Shown: positions 23,988-32,525, numbered from the stretch's first letter. The stretch: DNA of 64,000 bases from Pseudomonas chlororaphis (GCF_000783395.1 NZ_JSFK01000019.1:1-64000), one strand, 5' to 3'. The notes: generated by a model not told the origin, from the letters alone. Made by a program: numbers and translations.

Positions 23988-25597
23988 GCTTCGTCGTCCA
24001 TGCGCCTTCCCGCGAGGCGTCGGCCACGGGTGATCAATTCAATGAATTGCACCGCGCTCAGCGCATGGGCGAACAACCAGCCCTGACCAAACTTCACGCC
24101 TTCGCTGCTGAGCAATTGCGCTTGTGATTCCAGCTCGATGCCTTCGGCAATGACCTTCAGATCCAGCGCCTGGGCCATGTGAATGATGTGCGGGGCGACG
24201 CCGCTGCTCGCCGCGTCATGGCCCAGCGCATCGATGAACGCTTTGTCGATTTTCAGGCAATCGACCGGCAAGGTCTGCAGGTAGGCGAGGCTGCAATAGC
24301 CGGTGCCGAAGTCATCGATCAAGACTTGATGGCCGACATCGCGCAAGGCTTGCAGGTTTTCCCGCGCCACCACCACATCAATCAAACCGCGTTCGGTGAC
24401 TTCGAAGGCAATCTGCCGCGCGGCTACCCGATGCAGTGTGAGCAGGCGCGCCATGACCTGGCCGATGCGCGGCACCATCACGTCGCAGGCAGCGAGGTTG
24501 ACCGAGATATACAGCTGCGGATTGGCGCGCAGCAATTGGCCCAATTGCTCTAGCAGACGCTGCAGGACGAAATCGGTCATCTGGCGGATTTGCCCGGTGT
24601 TTTCCGCCATGGGGATAAACAGGTCGGGGCTGGTCAACGTGCCGTCCGGACGGCGCCAGCGCAGCAGGGCTTCGGCCCCGACGCAGTTGCGGCTGTCGAG
24701 ATCGAAGATCGGTTGATAGAGCACCTGCAACTCACCGCGACGAATCGCGCCGTGAAGCTCGGCGTCCATAGACTGGCGCTGGCGAACGAGTAAGAACACG
24801 AAAAATCCGACAAAGGCGCCGAGCAGCAGACACGCCGGGATCATCCACCACCAGACAGCCGGAATGTGCATGCTGGTTCTGGGTGTGATCAGCACCAACT
24901 GATACTCCGGATTATCCGTGGGCATGCGGTAGATCAGCCGGGTCTGCGTGACTTGCAGGGCATCGCGACTCTTCGGTGGCCAGTGTTCTGTGGGTGGCCA
25001 GGCTTGCGCCGTGCCCAGCACCGGGATGGCACGGGTGCCATGATCGAGCACCACCAACAGGCTGCTACCGGGCGACAGGTCGACCATGTCGGTGAGATGT
25101 CCGCGGGAGGTGGCCACGCGGAAGTTTCCGCGCCCCAGCATCAGCGCCGCACGGTTTTCATCGGGCTCGGTGGTGGTGTTCAGCCAATAGCTGTAGGTCG
25201 GGCCTTTGATATCCGGCGCGCGGACCACCGACAGGCCTTCCTGGCGTGGGCGGTTGGAACAGATCCGCGAGGCGTCCATATAGGCTGCTTCATAGACGAA
25301 GCGATAGTTGAAGGTGACTTGCTGCAGGGTGGCGATCATTTCATCGTCACAACTGCGTAGCGGCTGAGCTTCCAGATCGTCGAGACTTTCACGCAACTGG
25401 CCGAACAATTGTTCGAGGCGGGCGAGGAAGCGTTCGCCTTGCGCGTTCATTTCCTGACTTTCGCTTTGCTCGACCTGACGCATCGCCACGAACATACCGC
25501 CGGCGATCAGCAGGCTGGCACTGAGGACAGCCGCGATCATCGCCAAAAACCAGGGGCGATAAAACCAGCTACGCAGCGTCTCTCGGGTAGCAACCAT
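23984..25597 (-). CDS. CSS-motif EAL cyclic-di-GMP phosphodiesterase
   Basis: This 537-aa membrane protein should degrade cyclic-di-GMP. Two membrane segments (about 17-38 and 247-270) enclose a periplasmic CSS-motif domain with Cys83 and Cys113 (RICSN, a variant of the CSS tripeptide). The C-terminal EAL domain is complete: E309-A-L in GAEALLRW, ITVN-like SVNLAACDV, the DDFGTGYCSL loop and AEGIELE. In E. coli PdeC the matching periplasmic cysteines form a DsbA/DsbB-dependent disulfide that lowers activity. It is convergent with kinB. Catalytic residues look intact. Confidence 0.9.
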   Translation of the reverse strand: MVATRETLRSWFYRPWFLAMIAAVLSASLLIAGGMFVAMRQVEQSESQEMNAQGERFLARLEQLFGQLRESLDDLEAQPLRSCDDEMIATLQQVTFNYRFVYEAAYMDASRICSNRPRQEGLSVVRAPDIKGPTYSYWLNTTTEPDENRAALMLGRGNFRVATSRGHLTDMVDLSPGSSLLVVLDHGTRAIPVLGTAQAWPPTEHWPPKSRDALQVTQTRLIYRMPTDNPEYQLVLITPRTSMHIPAVWWWMIPACLLLGAFVGFFVFLLVRQRQSMDAELHGAIRRGELQVLYQPIFDLDSRNCVGAEALLRWRRPDGTLTSPDLFIPMAENTGQIRQMTDFVLQRLLEQLGQLLRANPQLYISVNLAACDVMVPRIGQVMARLLTLHRVAARQIAFEVTERGLIDVVVARENLQALRDVGHQVLIDDFGTGYCSLAYLQTLPVDCLKIDKAFIDALGHDAASSGVAPHIIHMAQALDLKVIAEGIELESQAQLLSSEGVKFGQGWLFAHALSAVQFIELITRGRRLAGRRMDDEA

Positions 25598-25673
25598 TAT
25601 GGAATATCCGAAGAATTACCAATGAGTTATAGCTGCTGATTGCAATTTCGCCCTGACCGTCGGGCGGGCGTCA

Positions 25674-26456
25674 TTATTTTGTCTGATTGAGTACCAGCAA
25701 CAGGGCTGCCGTTTGCGCATCCGGCGTGCCGTCGAAGTGCGAAGGCCGGAAGTGCATCTGGAACGCGGCGAGGACATGGCGTGTCGCAACGTCCAGTTCG
25801 CCGGTCTGCGGTGTGTCGTAGCCCAAGTGCGCCAGCTGCGCCTGGAACCAGCTGATGCTCGGCAGTTCACTGCTGTTGAACAGCGCCTGCTGGCGCGCCA
25901 CCGCTTGTTCGTTTGGCCACAGGCCCAGGCCTTCAGCGGCGAGGCGCTTCCACGGGAACAGTGGCCCCGGATCGAGTTTGCGCAATGGCGCGATGTCGCT
26001 GTGGCCAATGATGTGTTGGGGGCTGATGCCGTTGCGTTTGCTGATGTCCTTGAGCAGGGCGATCAACGATTGGATCTGCGCTTCGCTGTACGGATACCAC
26101 AGACGTCCGGTCGGCGTGTCCTTGAAGCCCGGGTTGACGATTTCAATGCCGATGGAGCTGGAGTTCAGCCAGGTACGGCCCTGCCACTGGCTTTCGCCGG
26201 CGTGCCAAGCGCGCTGGTTTTCATCCATCAGTTTGTAAATGGTGCCGCTCTTGTCGTCGCCGATCAGGTAATGACTGCTGACTTCGCCATGGGTCAGCAA
26301 TTGCAGCGAGCGCTCCAGCGAGGCCGACGTGTAATGCACGACCACAAACTGAATGCGGCTGTCGTAATTGGCCGAAGGATGGCTGGTGTTGTAGCGCGGG
26401 CCGCTGGCACAACCGGCCAGAACGAGCAGCGAAGCGAGTAGGGCAAAGAATTTCAT
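25674..26456 (-). CDS. ampDh2: N-acetylmuramoyl-L-alanine amidase, AmpDh2/AmiD type
   Basis: This 260-aa lipoprotein cleaves the amide bond between muramic acid and the stem peptide, acting from the outer membrane on peptidoglycan or anhydro-muropeptides. The lipobox is VLAGC (Cys16). The Amidase_2 domain (about 30-185) carries the zinc ligands VVVHYT, IIGHSDIAP and KLDPGPLFPW. A C-terminal peptidoglycan-binding_1 domain (about 195-255; LAHLGYDTPQTGELDVATRHV) follows. I chose ATG 26456 because it gives a proper lipoprotein signal; another ATG at 26477 adds seven residues. In PAO1, as I recall, ampDh2 is likewise between kinB and the DgcH gene. Confidence 0.88.
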   Translation of the reverse strand: MKFFALLASLLVLAGCASGPRYNTSHPSANYDSRIQFVVVHYTSASLERSLQLLTHGEVSSHYLIGDDKSGTIYKLMDENQRAWHAGESQWQGRTWLNSSSIGIEIVNPGFKDTPTGRLWYPYSEAQIQSLIALLKDISKRNGISPQHIIGHSDIAPLRKLDPGPLFPWKRLAAEGLGLWPNEQAVARQQALFNSSELPSISWFQAQLAHLGYDTPQTGELDVATRHVLAAFQMHFRPSHFDGTPDAQTAALLLVLNQTK

Positions 26457-26557
26457 GGCAGAAGGCAGTACACGCAAGACAGTAATGCAACAGTGTAACG
26501 TACTGCCTTGCGTCTCGACGGTCAGCGGGCGGATTTAAACAAAATGGAACAAATTGC

Positions 26558-28618
26558 TCAGCCCAGCTCGACCCGGTTGCGTCCCGCATTTTTTGCCCGG
26601 TATAGCGCCTGATCGGCTCTTTTCAGCACCAGATCGCTGTGTTCTCCAGCGCGGAATGTTGCCAGTCCCATGGAGATGGTGATGGTCACCCGCTCGCCCT
26701 TGAAGTGGAACGGGCAGGCTTCGATCGCTGCGCGCAGGGTTTCCAGCAGTTTGGCGCCGACGGCTGGCGGCGTTGCCGGCATCAACAGAACGAACTCTTC
26801 CCCGCCGAAACGGGCAATGAAGTCGGAGCCGCGCAGGCGTTTGCGCAACACAGTGGCAATGATTTTCAGGACCTTGTCGCCGGCCAGATGGCCGTAGTTG
26901 TCATTGATCCGTTTGAAGTGATCAAGGTCGAGCATCGCCAGGCTCAGGGTGTTGCCGTGTTGCTGCCACTGCTTGATTTCATGCTCGAGGCGTTCGCTCC
27001 ACGCGGCGCGGTTAGGCAGGCCGGTGAGCGGATCGATCAAGGCTTTCTGCCTTTGCACTTCAAGATGTTCGCGGAAACCCTGGGCTTCCTGCTCCATATG
27101 CGCCACGCGCTCAGACAGGCTTTTCAGTCGCGTGGCGACTTCTTGCTCGCGGGCATCGCGCTGCTTCTGGTGCTGGTCCATGGTGCCGAGCAGGCCTTCG
27201 AGATGGTTCTCCAGCACTTGCTTGAGGTCATCGAGGTCGGCGGCTTCCTGGACACTGGTCTGCAAGCCATCGACTTGCTCGCGGATCTGCGTATCCATCG
27301 CCCGCGCTGCCGAGCTGTTATCGGCGTGACCTTCACTGGCAGCTTGCAGATTGCTCTGGAACGCTTCGAGGCGTTCGTTGAGTTGCTGCAGATACGCTTC
27401 GAACTCGTGCTGACCGCTGTCGGTGATTGCCAGCATCAATGTCGCGAGATCGTCGAGGATCGGGATCAGTTCGTACCAGTTCAAACCGTGTTTGAGCCTT
27501 TCGCGCATGGCTTCGGCTTGCGGGCGGTGACGTTCTGGCAGGGTCAGGTCGTCGAGGAGACCGATCAGGGTGTCCTCGATGTGCTTGGCCACGGAGCTGT
27601 AGGACGGCTCCGGGGTGTCCGGCAGGGCGAACAGGATGTCGTGTTCGGATTGCTCCGGGTCGATGGCGGCCAGCGCCTGCGCGATGGGTTCTGGCAGGGG
27701 CAGGCTGTCGAGGGTCAGCGGCGCTGGATCACCGGGGTGGATCAGTTCATCAGGATTGATGGCGGCAGGCGTGATCTGCGTGTGAGCTGGAGCTGCCGCG
27801 AAAACAGGCTCGGGTTCAAAGTGCTCGGCCTTGGGCTCGGTCGGGTCACTGATAACTTCGCTGACGACCGTGGGCGGCTCGAAAGCCACCACTTCTTCCA
27901 CTTCCAGCCGGTTTTGCGTGGCTGGCGCTGTTTTTTCGACAGGCACTGGGGTTTCGAGGGCGGGAGCCGCCGTCACCGGTTCAATCGCTGCGATAGGGGC
28001 CGGCTCTGCGGTTTCCGGTTCAGGCAGTGGGGCAGCAAGCGGCTGCGCGACCTGAGTCGGTGCGGGTGATTCTTTGGCGGGCGCCTCTTCGCTATCACGG
28101 CTACCAAACAAACGCTGCAACAGGCCCGGACGACCCGGCTCTGCGGGCGTTTCCAGCTGACTCAATGCCTTGCCCTGCAAGCCGCTGAGTTCACTCAACA
28201 GCAATGGCATTTCCCGCGCAGACCCAACGCGACCATCCAGTTGTTTGGCGAATTTCTTCAGTGGCTGAGCGACTTCACGCGGCAACGGCAATGCCTGCAA
28301 CTGGGTGACCAGCGACGTCAGCGCGGTGCTGACCTGATCGATGCGGGTTTCGCGGCGCTGCTCGGAGTCGAGCACGGCTTTTTCCAGGCGCGGCAGCAGG
28401 GCGGCGAGGCCGGCGTCCATGTCGTCGGTGCGCACCACGTCGCGCATCTCTTTCATGCACTGATCAACGACTTTATCGGTGCCTTCGGCCGCCAGCGTGC
28501 TGCGCACCAGGCCGCGACGCAACAAATCGAGCCTGGCGGCCCAGCGACGTTCGAGTTTGTCTTGTTGTTCAATGCTTTTGAGGTACTTCTCTTTCCAGCG
28601 CTGGGCGTCGTCGCTCAT
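26558..28618 (-). CDS. dgcH: GGDEF diguanylate cyclase (DgcH-like)
   Basis: This 686-aa soluble protein makes cyclic-di-GMP. The C-terminal GGDEF domain (about 520-685) has an intact active site, RFGGEEFVLLMPA, and an inhibitory I-site RGSD five residues before it, so product feedback is expected. The N-terminal 150 residues are helical (DUF-type, charged). A middle section rich in Pro, Ala and Glu (about 180-330) is probably a flexible linker. A coiled coil (about 400-510) precedes the catalytic domain and may dimerise it. The start overlaps the stop of the EEP gene by 4 nt (ATGA), so the two are coupled. The symbol rests on gene position and similarity to DgcH of PAO1. Confidence 0.85.
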   Translation of the reverse strand: MSDDAQRWKEKYLKSIEQQDKLERRWAARLDLLRRGLVRSTLAAEGTDKVVDQCMKEMRDVVRTDDMDAGLAALLPRLEKAVLDSEQRRETRIDQVSTALTSLVTQLQALPLPREVAQPLKKFAKQLDGRVGSAREMPLLLSELSGLQGKALSQLETPAEPGRPGLLQRLFGSRDSEEAPAKESPAPTQVAQPLAAPLPEPETAEPAPIAAIEPVTAAPALETPVPVEKTAPATQNRLEVEEVVAFEPPTVVSEVISDPTEPKAEHFEPEPVFAAAPAHTQITPAAINPDELIHPGDPAPLTLDSLPLPEPIAQALAAIDPEQSEHDILFALPDTPEPSYSSVAKHIEDTLIGLLDDLTLPERHRPQAEAMRERLKHGLNWYELIPILDDLATLMLAITDSGQHEFEAYLQQLNERLEAFQSNLQAASEGHADNSSAARAMDTQIREQVDGLQTSVQEAADLDDLKQVLENHLEGLLGTMDQHQKQRDAREQEVATRLKSLSERVAHMEQEAQGFREHLEVQRQKALIDPLTGLPNRAAWSERLEHEIKQWQQHGNTLSLAMLDLDHFKRINDNYGHLAGDKVLKIIATVLRKRLRGSDFIARFGGEEFVLLMPATPPAVGAKLLETLRAAIEACPFHFKGERVTITISMGLATFRAGEHSDLVLKRADQALYRAKNAGRNRVELG

Positions 28619-29493
28619 TCAGGGGTTCCGCGAGGGGCAGGACTCAACGCGGGCAATGCATCGGCCGTGAGCGAACCCGGCAGACGAATCTCTACCGCGA
28701 CCGGCAGGTGATCGGAAATCGGTTGTGCCAGCACTTCGACCTTTTCCAGGGTCAGGGTCGGGCTGAGCAAAATATGATCAAGGCAACGCTGCGGGCGCCA
28801 GCTGGGGAATGTCGCTTCCACCTGCGGGGCCAGCAGGCCGAGATCGCGTAACGGAGAATGTTGTAGCAGATCGCTGGCATGGGTGTTCATGTCGCCCATC
28901 AACACTTGGTGTTTATAGCCACCGATCAGCTCTCGAATATAGGCCAGTTGCAGGCTGCGGGTTCGCGCGCCAAGGGCCAGGTGCATCATCACCACCACCA
29001 GCGCTTCCGGGCCTTCGCCGAAACGCAGCAGAATCGCCCCGCGACCTTTCGGGCCAGGTAGCGGGTGGTCTTCAATCGCCGACGGTTTCAGACGACTGAG
29101 CACGCCGTTGCTGTGCTGAGCGAGTCGGCCGAGGTTGCGATTGAGTTGTTGATACCAGTAAGGGAAGGCGCCGAGTTGCGCCAGATGTTCCACCTGATTG
29201 ACGTAGCCCGAACGCAGGCTGCCGCCATCAGCTTCCTGCAGGGCGACCAGATCGAAGTCGCCCAGCAAGTCACCGATTTTTTGCAGATTGCCTGAGCGCC
29301 CGGTGTGCGGCAGCAGGTGCTGCCAGCTGCGGGTCAGGTAATGCCGATAGCGCTCGGTGCTGATGCCGACCTGGATATTGAAACTGAGCAGACGCAGACG
29401 CTGGTCTGCGGGCAGGCCCGTGGACTCCAGGTGATGCTCGTTGACCTGCGGGTCATGCAGGCCAACGATGCGTTCAGACTTCCAGCGGCGCAT
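28615..29493 (-). CDS. Endonuclease/exonuclease/phosphatase (EEP) family hydrolase
   Basis: This 292-aa protein has the metal-dependent EEP fold. Visible motifs are LLSFNIQVG near residue 34 (Asn metal site), FDLVALQEADGG near 76-87 (catalytic Glu), LMGDMNTHASDL near 196-207, and a terminal ISDHLPVAVEI (catalytic Asp-His). Substrates in the family range from DNA to phospholipids and nucleotides, so the reaction cannot be fixed. There is no signal peptide, suggesting a cytoplasmic enzyme. It overlaps the start of the diguanylate cyclase gene by 4 nt and lies 14 nt after dsbA, so all three may share transcripts. Confidence 0.82.
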   Translation of the reverse strand: MRRWKSERIVGLHDPQVNEHHLESTGLPADQRLRLLSFNIQVGISTERYRHYLTRSWQHLLPHTGRSGNLQKIGDLLGDFDLVALQEADGGSLRSGYVNQVEHLAQLGAFPYWYQQLNRNLGRLAQHSNGVLSRLKPSAIEDHPLPGPKGRGAILLRFGEGPEALVVVMMHLALGARTRSLQLAYIRELIGGYKHQVLMGDMNTHASDLLQHSPLRDLGLLAPQVEATFPSWRPQRCLDHILLSPTLTLEKVEVLAQPISDHLPVAVEIRLPGSLTADALPALSPAPRGTPE

Positions 29494-29507
29494 GGCGGTT
29501 GCCGCGC

Positions 29508-30149
29508 TTAGTTGGCAGCAGCCTTGGTTGCCGCTCGCTCTTTGGCAACCAGTTGGTCAGCCAGCTGCAGCGCTTGCTCGGCACCACCGGCAGAGCCGAT
29601 GTCGAAGCGGTATTTGCCGTTGACGATCATGGTTGGAACGCCAGTGATTTCATACTTCTTGGCCAGTTCGCGAGCTTTTACGATCTGACCCTTGATGGCG
29701 AACGAGTCGAAGGTGGCGAGGAACTTGTCCTTGTCCACGCCTTGAGTGGCGAGGAAGTCAGCCATGTCGTTCTTGTCGGTCAGCTTCTTGTGTTCTTTCT
29801 GGATTGCGTTGAACACGGCGTTGTGAACCTTGTGCTCGACACCCATGGCTTCGAGGGTCAGGAACATTTGACCGTGAGCGTCCCACGGGCCGCCGAACAT
29901 GGCCGGGATACGTACGAAGTTGACGTCGGACGGCAGTTTATCAACCCAAGGGTTGATCACCGGCTCAAAGGCGTAGCAGTGCGGGCAGCCGTACCAGAAC
30001 AGCTCGACCACTTCGATCTTGCCAGGCTCTGCAACCGGAACCGGGTTGGCCAGCTCCACGTAAGGGGCGGCAGGTGCTTCGGCGGCTTGAGCGGTCACGC
30101 CGAACAGGCTGGCAGCGACGAGAGCGGCGCTGATGATCAGATTACGCAT
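29508..30149 (-). CDS. dsbA: Periplasmic thiol:disulfide oxidase DsbA
   Basis: DsbA introduces disulfide bonds into exported proteins and is re-oxidised by DsbB. The 213-aa precursor has a signal peptide (about 1-22, VTAQA) and a thioredoxin-like fold with the active site C55-P-H-C58 in FWYGCPHCYAFEP. The cis-proline loop is TGVPTMIV near residue 175. The helical insertion lies between these. It is preceded by a bidirectional hairpin at 30245. Secreted proteins here with probable disulfides include the Ivy homologue, ChoX and the CSS-EAL sensor. Confidence 0.96.
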   Translation of the reverse strand: MRNLIISAALVAASLFGVTAQAAEAPAAPYVELANPVPVAEPGKIEVVELFWYGCPHCYAFEPVINPWVDKLPSDVNFVRIPAMFGGPWDAHGQMFLTLEAMGVEHKVHNAVFNAIQKEHKKLTDKNDMADFLATQGVDKDKFLATFDSFAIKGQIVKARELAKKYEITGVPTMIVNGKYRFDIGSAGGAEQALQLADQLVAKERAATKAAAN

Positions 30150-30244
30150 GCTTTACTCCTGGACAATTTGGGTCGCCTCGCGCGACCTGTTTTCAGACAG
30201 ATCCTGGCGGGCATGAGTTCTGTAGTGTAACGGTAGCGGCCACA

Positions 30245-30272
30245 AAAAAGGGCGGCCAAAGCCACCCTTTTT
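30245..30272. terminator. Terminator between cytochrome c4 and dsbA genes
   Basis: AAAAAGGGCGGC and GCCACCCTTTTT pair with one mismatch around CAAA. With A and T tracts on either side it can act on both strands, and most likely ends the minus-strand cytochrome transcript before dsbA. Confidence 0.8.
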
Positions 30273-30336
30273 ATACTTGCTGCGACGGATTAATCGAGCG
30301 TTAACGTTGCGCGAGATCTATCGCTGCCAAGTGCGC

Positions 30337-30948
30337 TTAGTGCAGACCTTGAATGTAGCTGGAGACCGCAGCGATGTCTTCGTCGCTCAGGCGCTTGGCG
30401 ATGGTCTGCATGGTCATGGTGTCGCCGTCGTTGGTACGGCCGCCTTCTTCCTTGCGGAAATCGGTCAGCTGCTTGGCGATGTATTGAGCGTGTTGGCCAC
30501 CCAGGTGCGGGAATCCGGCAGCGGCGTTGCCGGCGCCGTTCGGCGAGTGGCAGCCGGTGCAGGCGGGCAGGCCCTTGGCCAGGTTGCCGCCACGGAACAG
30601 CGCTTCACCGCGCGCGACGATCTTCGGATCGGCGGCGCCGACGCTGCCTTTCTGGCTGGCGAAGTAGGCGGCGATGTCGGCCAGGTCCTGATCACTCAGG
30701 TTGGTCAGCAGCCCGGTCATTTCCAGAACGGTGCGCTTGCCCGACTTTATGTCGTGCAGCTGCTTGGTCAGGTAACGTTCACCCTGGCCGGCCAGTTTCG
30801 GAAAGTTTGGCGCCATGCTGTTGCCGTCCGGGCCATGACAGGCTCCGCATACGGCGGCTTTTGCCTGGCCCGCTGCGGCATCACCGGCAGCATGGGCGAA
30901 GCCTGAGATTCCCACGGTCAACAGCAGACTCACGATCAATTTGTTCAT
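30337..30948 (-). CDS. cc4: Diheme cytochrome c4
   Basis: This 203-aa periplasmic electron carrier donates to terminal oxidases such as cbb3 and aa3 types. After a signal peptide (about 1-20, GFAHA) there are two cytochrome c domains with heme sites C34-GAC-H38 and C130-TGC-H134; each domain has a distal Met (LEMTGLL, DTMTMQTI). The protein is encoded next to a c5-type cytochrome on the same strand, the usual Pseudomonas arrangement upstream of dsbA. The two cytochromes are 43 nt apart and probably co-transcribed. Confidence 0.95.
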   Translation of the reverse strand: MNKLIVSLLLTVGISGFAHAAGDAAAGQAKAAVCGACHGPDGNSMAPNFPKLAGQGERYLTKQLHDIKSGKRTVLEMTGLLTNLSDQDLADIAAYFASQKGSVGAADPKIVARGEALFRGGNLAKGLPACTGCHSPNGAGNAAAGFPHLGGQHAQYIAKQLTDFRKEEGGRTNDGDTMTMQTIAKRLSDEDIAAVSSYIQGLH

Positions 30949-30991
30949 CAGCTAATCCAACTACGGCTAAGGGTTAAGTTATGGACCGGGT

Positions 30992-31282
30992 TTACTCGCT
31001 CATCCAAAGGATGATGGCTTGGTAATCCTCGGCACTGCAGTCCATGCACAAACCACGCGGCGGCATCGCCTTGAAACCCTGGGTCACGTGTTGCACCAGC
31101 GTCCCCATACCTTTCGCCAACCTCGGCGTCCAAGCTTCCTGATCGCCTCTTTTGGGCGCCATGGGTAGTTGGCCGGAATGACAGGCACCACAAACACGGT
31201 TGTACACAGCTTCCGGATCCTGTGTAGCCTGTGCGCTGTAAAGCGGCATCAAGACTCCGGCAGCCAGCAGCCATTTCGTCAT
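30992..31282 (-). CDS. Cytochrome c5 family protein
   Basis: This 96-aa monoheme cytochrome has a signal peptide (about 1-20), a heme site C31-GAC-H35, and Met74 in AMPPRG as distal ligand. The C79-MDC82 pair matches the disulfide of cytochrome c5. It is secreted to the periplasm and is expected to shuttle electrons to a terminal oxidase. It lies immediately upstream of cytochrome c4 and is divergent from engB. Confidence 0.92.
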   Translation of the reverse strand: MTKWLLAAGVLMPLYSAQATQDPEAVYNRVCGACHSGQLPMAPKRGDQEAWTPRLAKGMGTLVQHVTQGFKAMPPRGLCMDCSAEDYQAIILWMSE

Positions 31283-31473
31283 AAAACGACCTTTTCAGGG
31301 TTGAGAGCGTTCTGCGTTCTAATGCGCAATCAAGGTCTGTCGCTCTCGTGAACTTCATCCTACGCTGGGACAAAGCACACACAAAATCTGCGGCATTATA
31401 TACTGGCGTCACTGAAACGGAAGCGACACCGCGTTCCGCGCCCAATCCCGGCGCCGCCCACATCGGAAATCCC

Positions 31474-32115
31474 ATGCAACTCAAGAATCCCATCCTCGGC
31501 CTGTGCCAACAGTCCACGTTCATGCTCAGTGCCGCCAAAGTCGATCAATGCCCTGACGACGAAGGCTTCGAAGTGGCGTTCGCCGGTCGTTCCAACGCCG
31601 GCAAATCCAGCGCACTGAACACTTTGACTCACGCCAGCCTGGCGCGTACCTCGAAAACCCCGGGTCGCACACAGCTGTTGAACTTCTTCAAGCTAGACGA
31701 AGATCGGCGTCTGGTCGACCTGCCGGGCTACGGTTACGCAAAAGTGCCGATCCCGCTGAAGATGCACTGGCAGCGTCACCTTGAGGCGTACCTCGGTGGC
31801 CGTGAGAGTTTGAAGGGTTTGATTCTGATGATGGACATCCGTCATCCAATGACCGACTTCGACCTGCTGATGCTCGACTGGGCCGTCGCCGCCGGCATGC
31901 CAATGCACATCCTGCTGACCAAGGCCGACAAACTGACCTACGGCGCAGCCAAGAACACTCTGCTCAAAGTGCAGTCGGAAATTCGCAAGGGTTGGGGCGA
32001 TCTCGTCACCATCCAGCTGTTCTCCGCGCCAAAACGCATGGGCCTGGAAGAGGCCTACACTGTACTGGCCGGCTGGATGGAACTCGCAGACAAAGGCGCC
32101 GAGGCGGCTGAGTAA
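31474..32115 (+). CDS. engB: Ribosome biogenesis GTPase EngB (YihA/YsxC)
   Basis: This 213-aa essential GTPase acts in large ribosomal subunit assembly. G motifs are complete: G1 GRSNAGKSS (near residue 35), G2 region [11 protein letters not shown]3 DLPGYG, G4 TKADKL and G5 SAPKRMG. I chose the ATG at 31474 ([13 protein letters not shown]), the family N-terminus; the open frame runs 42 codons further upstream, but that part has no similarity and lies in the divergent promoter region with the cytochrome genes. It converges on polA, with a palindromic repeat and the ErsA RNA between them. Confidence 0.95.
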   Translation: MQLKNPILGLCQQSTFMLSAAKVDQCPDDEGFEVAFAGRSNAGKSSALNTLTHASLARTSKTPGRTQLLNFFKLDEDRRLVDLPGYGYAKVPIPLKMHWQRHLEAYLGGRESLKGLILMMDIRHPMTDFDLLMLDWAVAAGMPMHILLTKADKLTYGAAKNTLLKVQSEIRKGWGDLVTIQLFSAPKRMGLEEAYTVLAGWMELADKGAEAAE

Positions 32116-32126
32116 ACAGGGATTAG

Positions 32127-32248
32127 AAAATTGGCTGTGGTGCGCTCAGGCAAGGCGAAAGCACAGCTAAAAAGCGGAGTTTAGGGTACCTAAATGAGCA
32201 TTTTTAGCTGTGCTTTCAACGCAGTCTGAGCGTGCCACAGCCAATTTT
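32127..32248. repeat. 122-nt near-complete palindrome (MITE-like)
   Basis: The outer arms AAAATTGGCTGTGG and CCACAGCCAATTTT pair perfectly and extend inward with two mismatches (GCTCAG / CTGAGC). An inner pair GAAAGCACAGCTAAAAA and TTTTTAGCTGTGCTTTC is perfect over 17 bp. The centre is TTTAGGGTACCTAAA. Almost the whole element can form one hairpin. It starts 12 nt after the engB stop. The structure fits a non-autonomous palindromic repeat of Pseudomonas; it may also serve as terminator for engB. Confidence 0.7.
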
Positions 32249-32253
32249 CGGGC

Positions 32254-32385
32254 AAAAAAAGCCCCGGACTTCATTGGGGAGGGAGAAGTTCCGGGGTTTA
32301 AGTTCCGAACCGCTAGGGCGGGGTTCAGATATCTGCCAACACTTAACACAACATAGGAGCATCGAAGGGCTTCACCAGCCATTCA
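32254..32385 (-). ncRNA. ersA: ErsA (Spot 42-position) small regulatory RNA
   Basis: A small RNA is predicted on the minus strand between polA and engB, the position of ErsA in P. aeruginosa and Spot 42 in enteric bacteria. A promoter GAACTA-N17-TCAGA (32418 down to 32391) closely matches the AlgU/sigma-22 consensus. A hairpin GAAGTTCCGGGG / GCCCCGGACTTC (minus sense: CCCCGGAACTTC with GAAGTCCGGGG) followed by seven T residues ends it near 32254. The start-to-end distance is about 132 nt, equal to the size reported for ErsA. The RNA contains a pyrimidine-rich CTCCCTCCCC loop suited to pairing with ribosome sites. Start is estimated from the -10 box. Confidence 0.78.
32261..32296 (-). terminator. 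Terminator hairpin of ersA
   Basis: GCCCCGGACTTC and GAAGTTCCGGGG form a stem with one bulged base around a 12-nt loop. On the minus strand it is followed by seven T residues (32254-32260). It is the 3' end of ersA. Confidence 0.8.
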
Positions 32386-32390
32386 GTAAC

Positions 32391-32418
32391 TCTGAGTGGT
32401 GTCCTTCCAGATTAGTTC
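32391..32418 (-). promoter_or_regulatory. AlgU (sigma-22)-type promoter of ersA
   Basis: Minus-strand GAACTA, a 17-nt spacer and TCAGA differ from the AlgU consensus GAACTT-N16/17-TCTGA at one position in each box. The placement just ahead of the predicted ersA start supports envelope-stress control of the RNA. Confidence 0.65.
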
Positions 32419-32525
32419 AGATTTTTTTCAAAAAGCTTTGGAATAATCCCAAGCGCTTTTTGAAATAAGCAGGTTTTACCGGCGTTGCCGCGACAACAGG
32501 TCGCGGCAAACCGTGTTCAAAAGGC

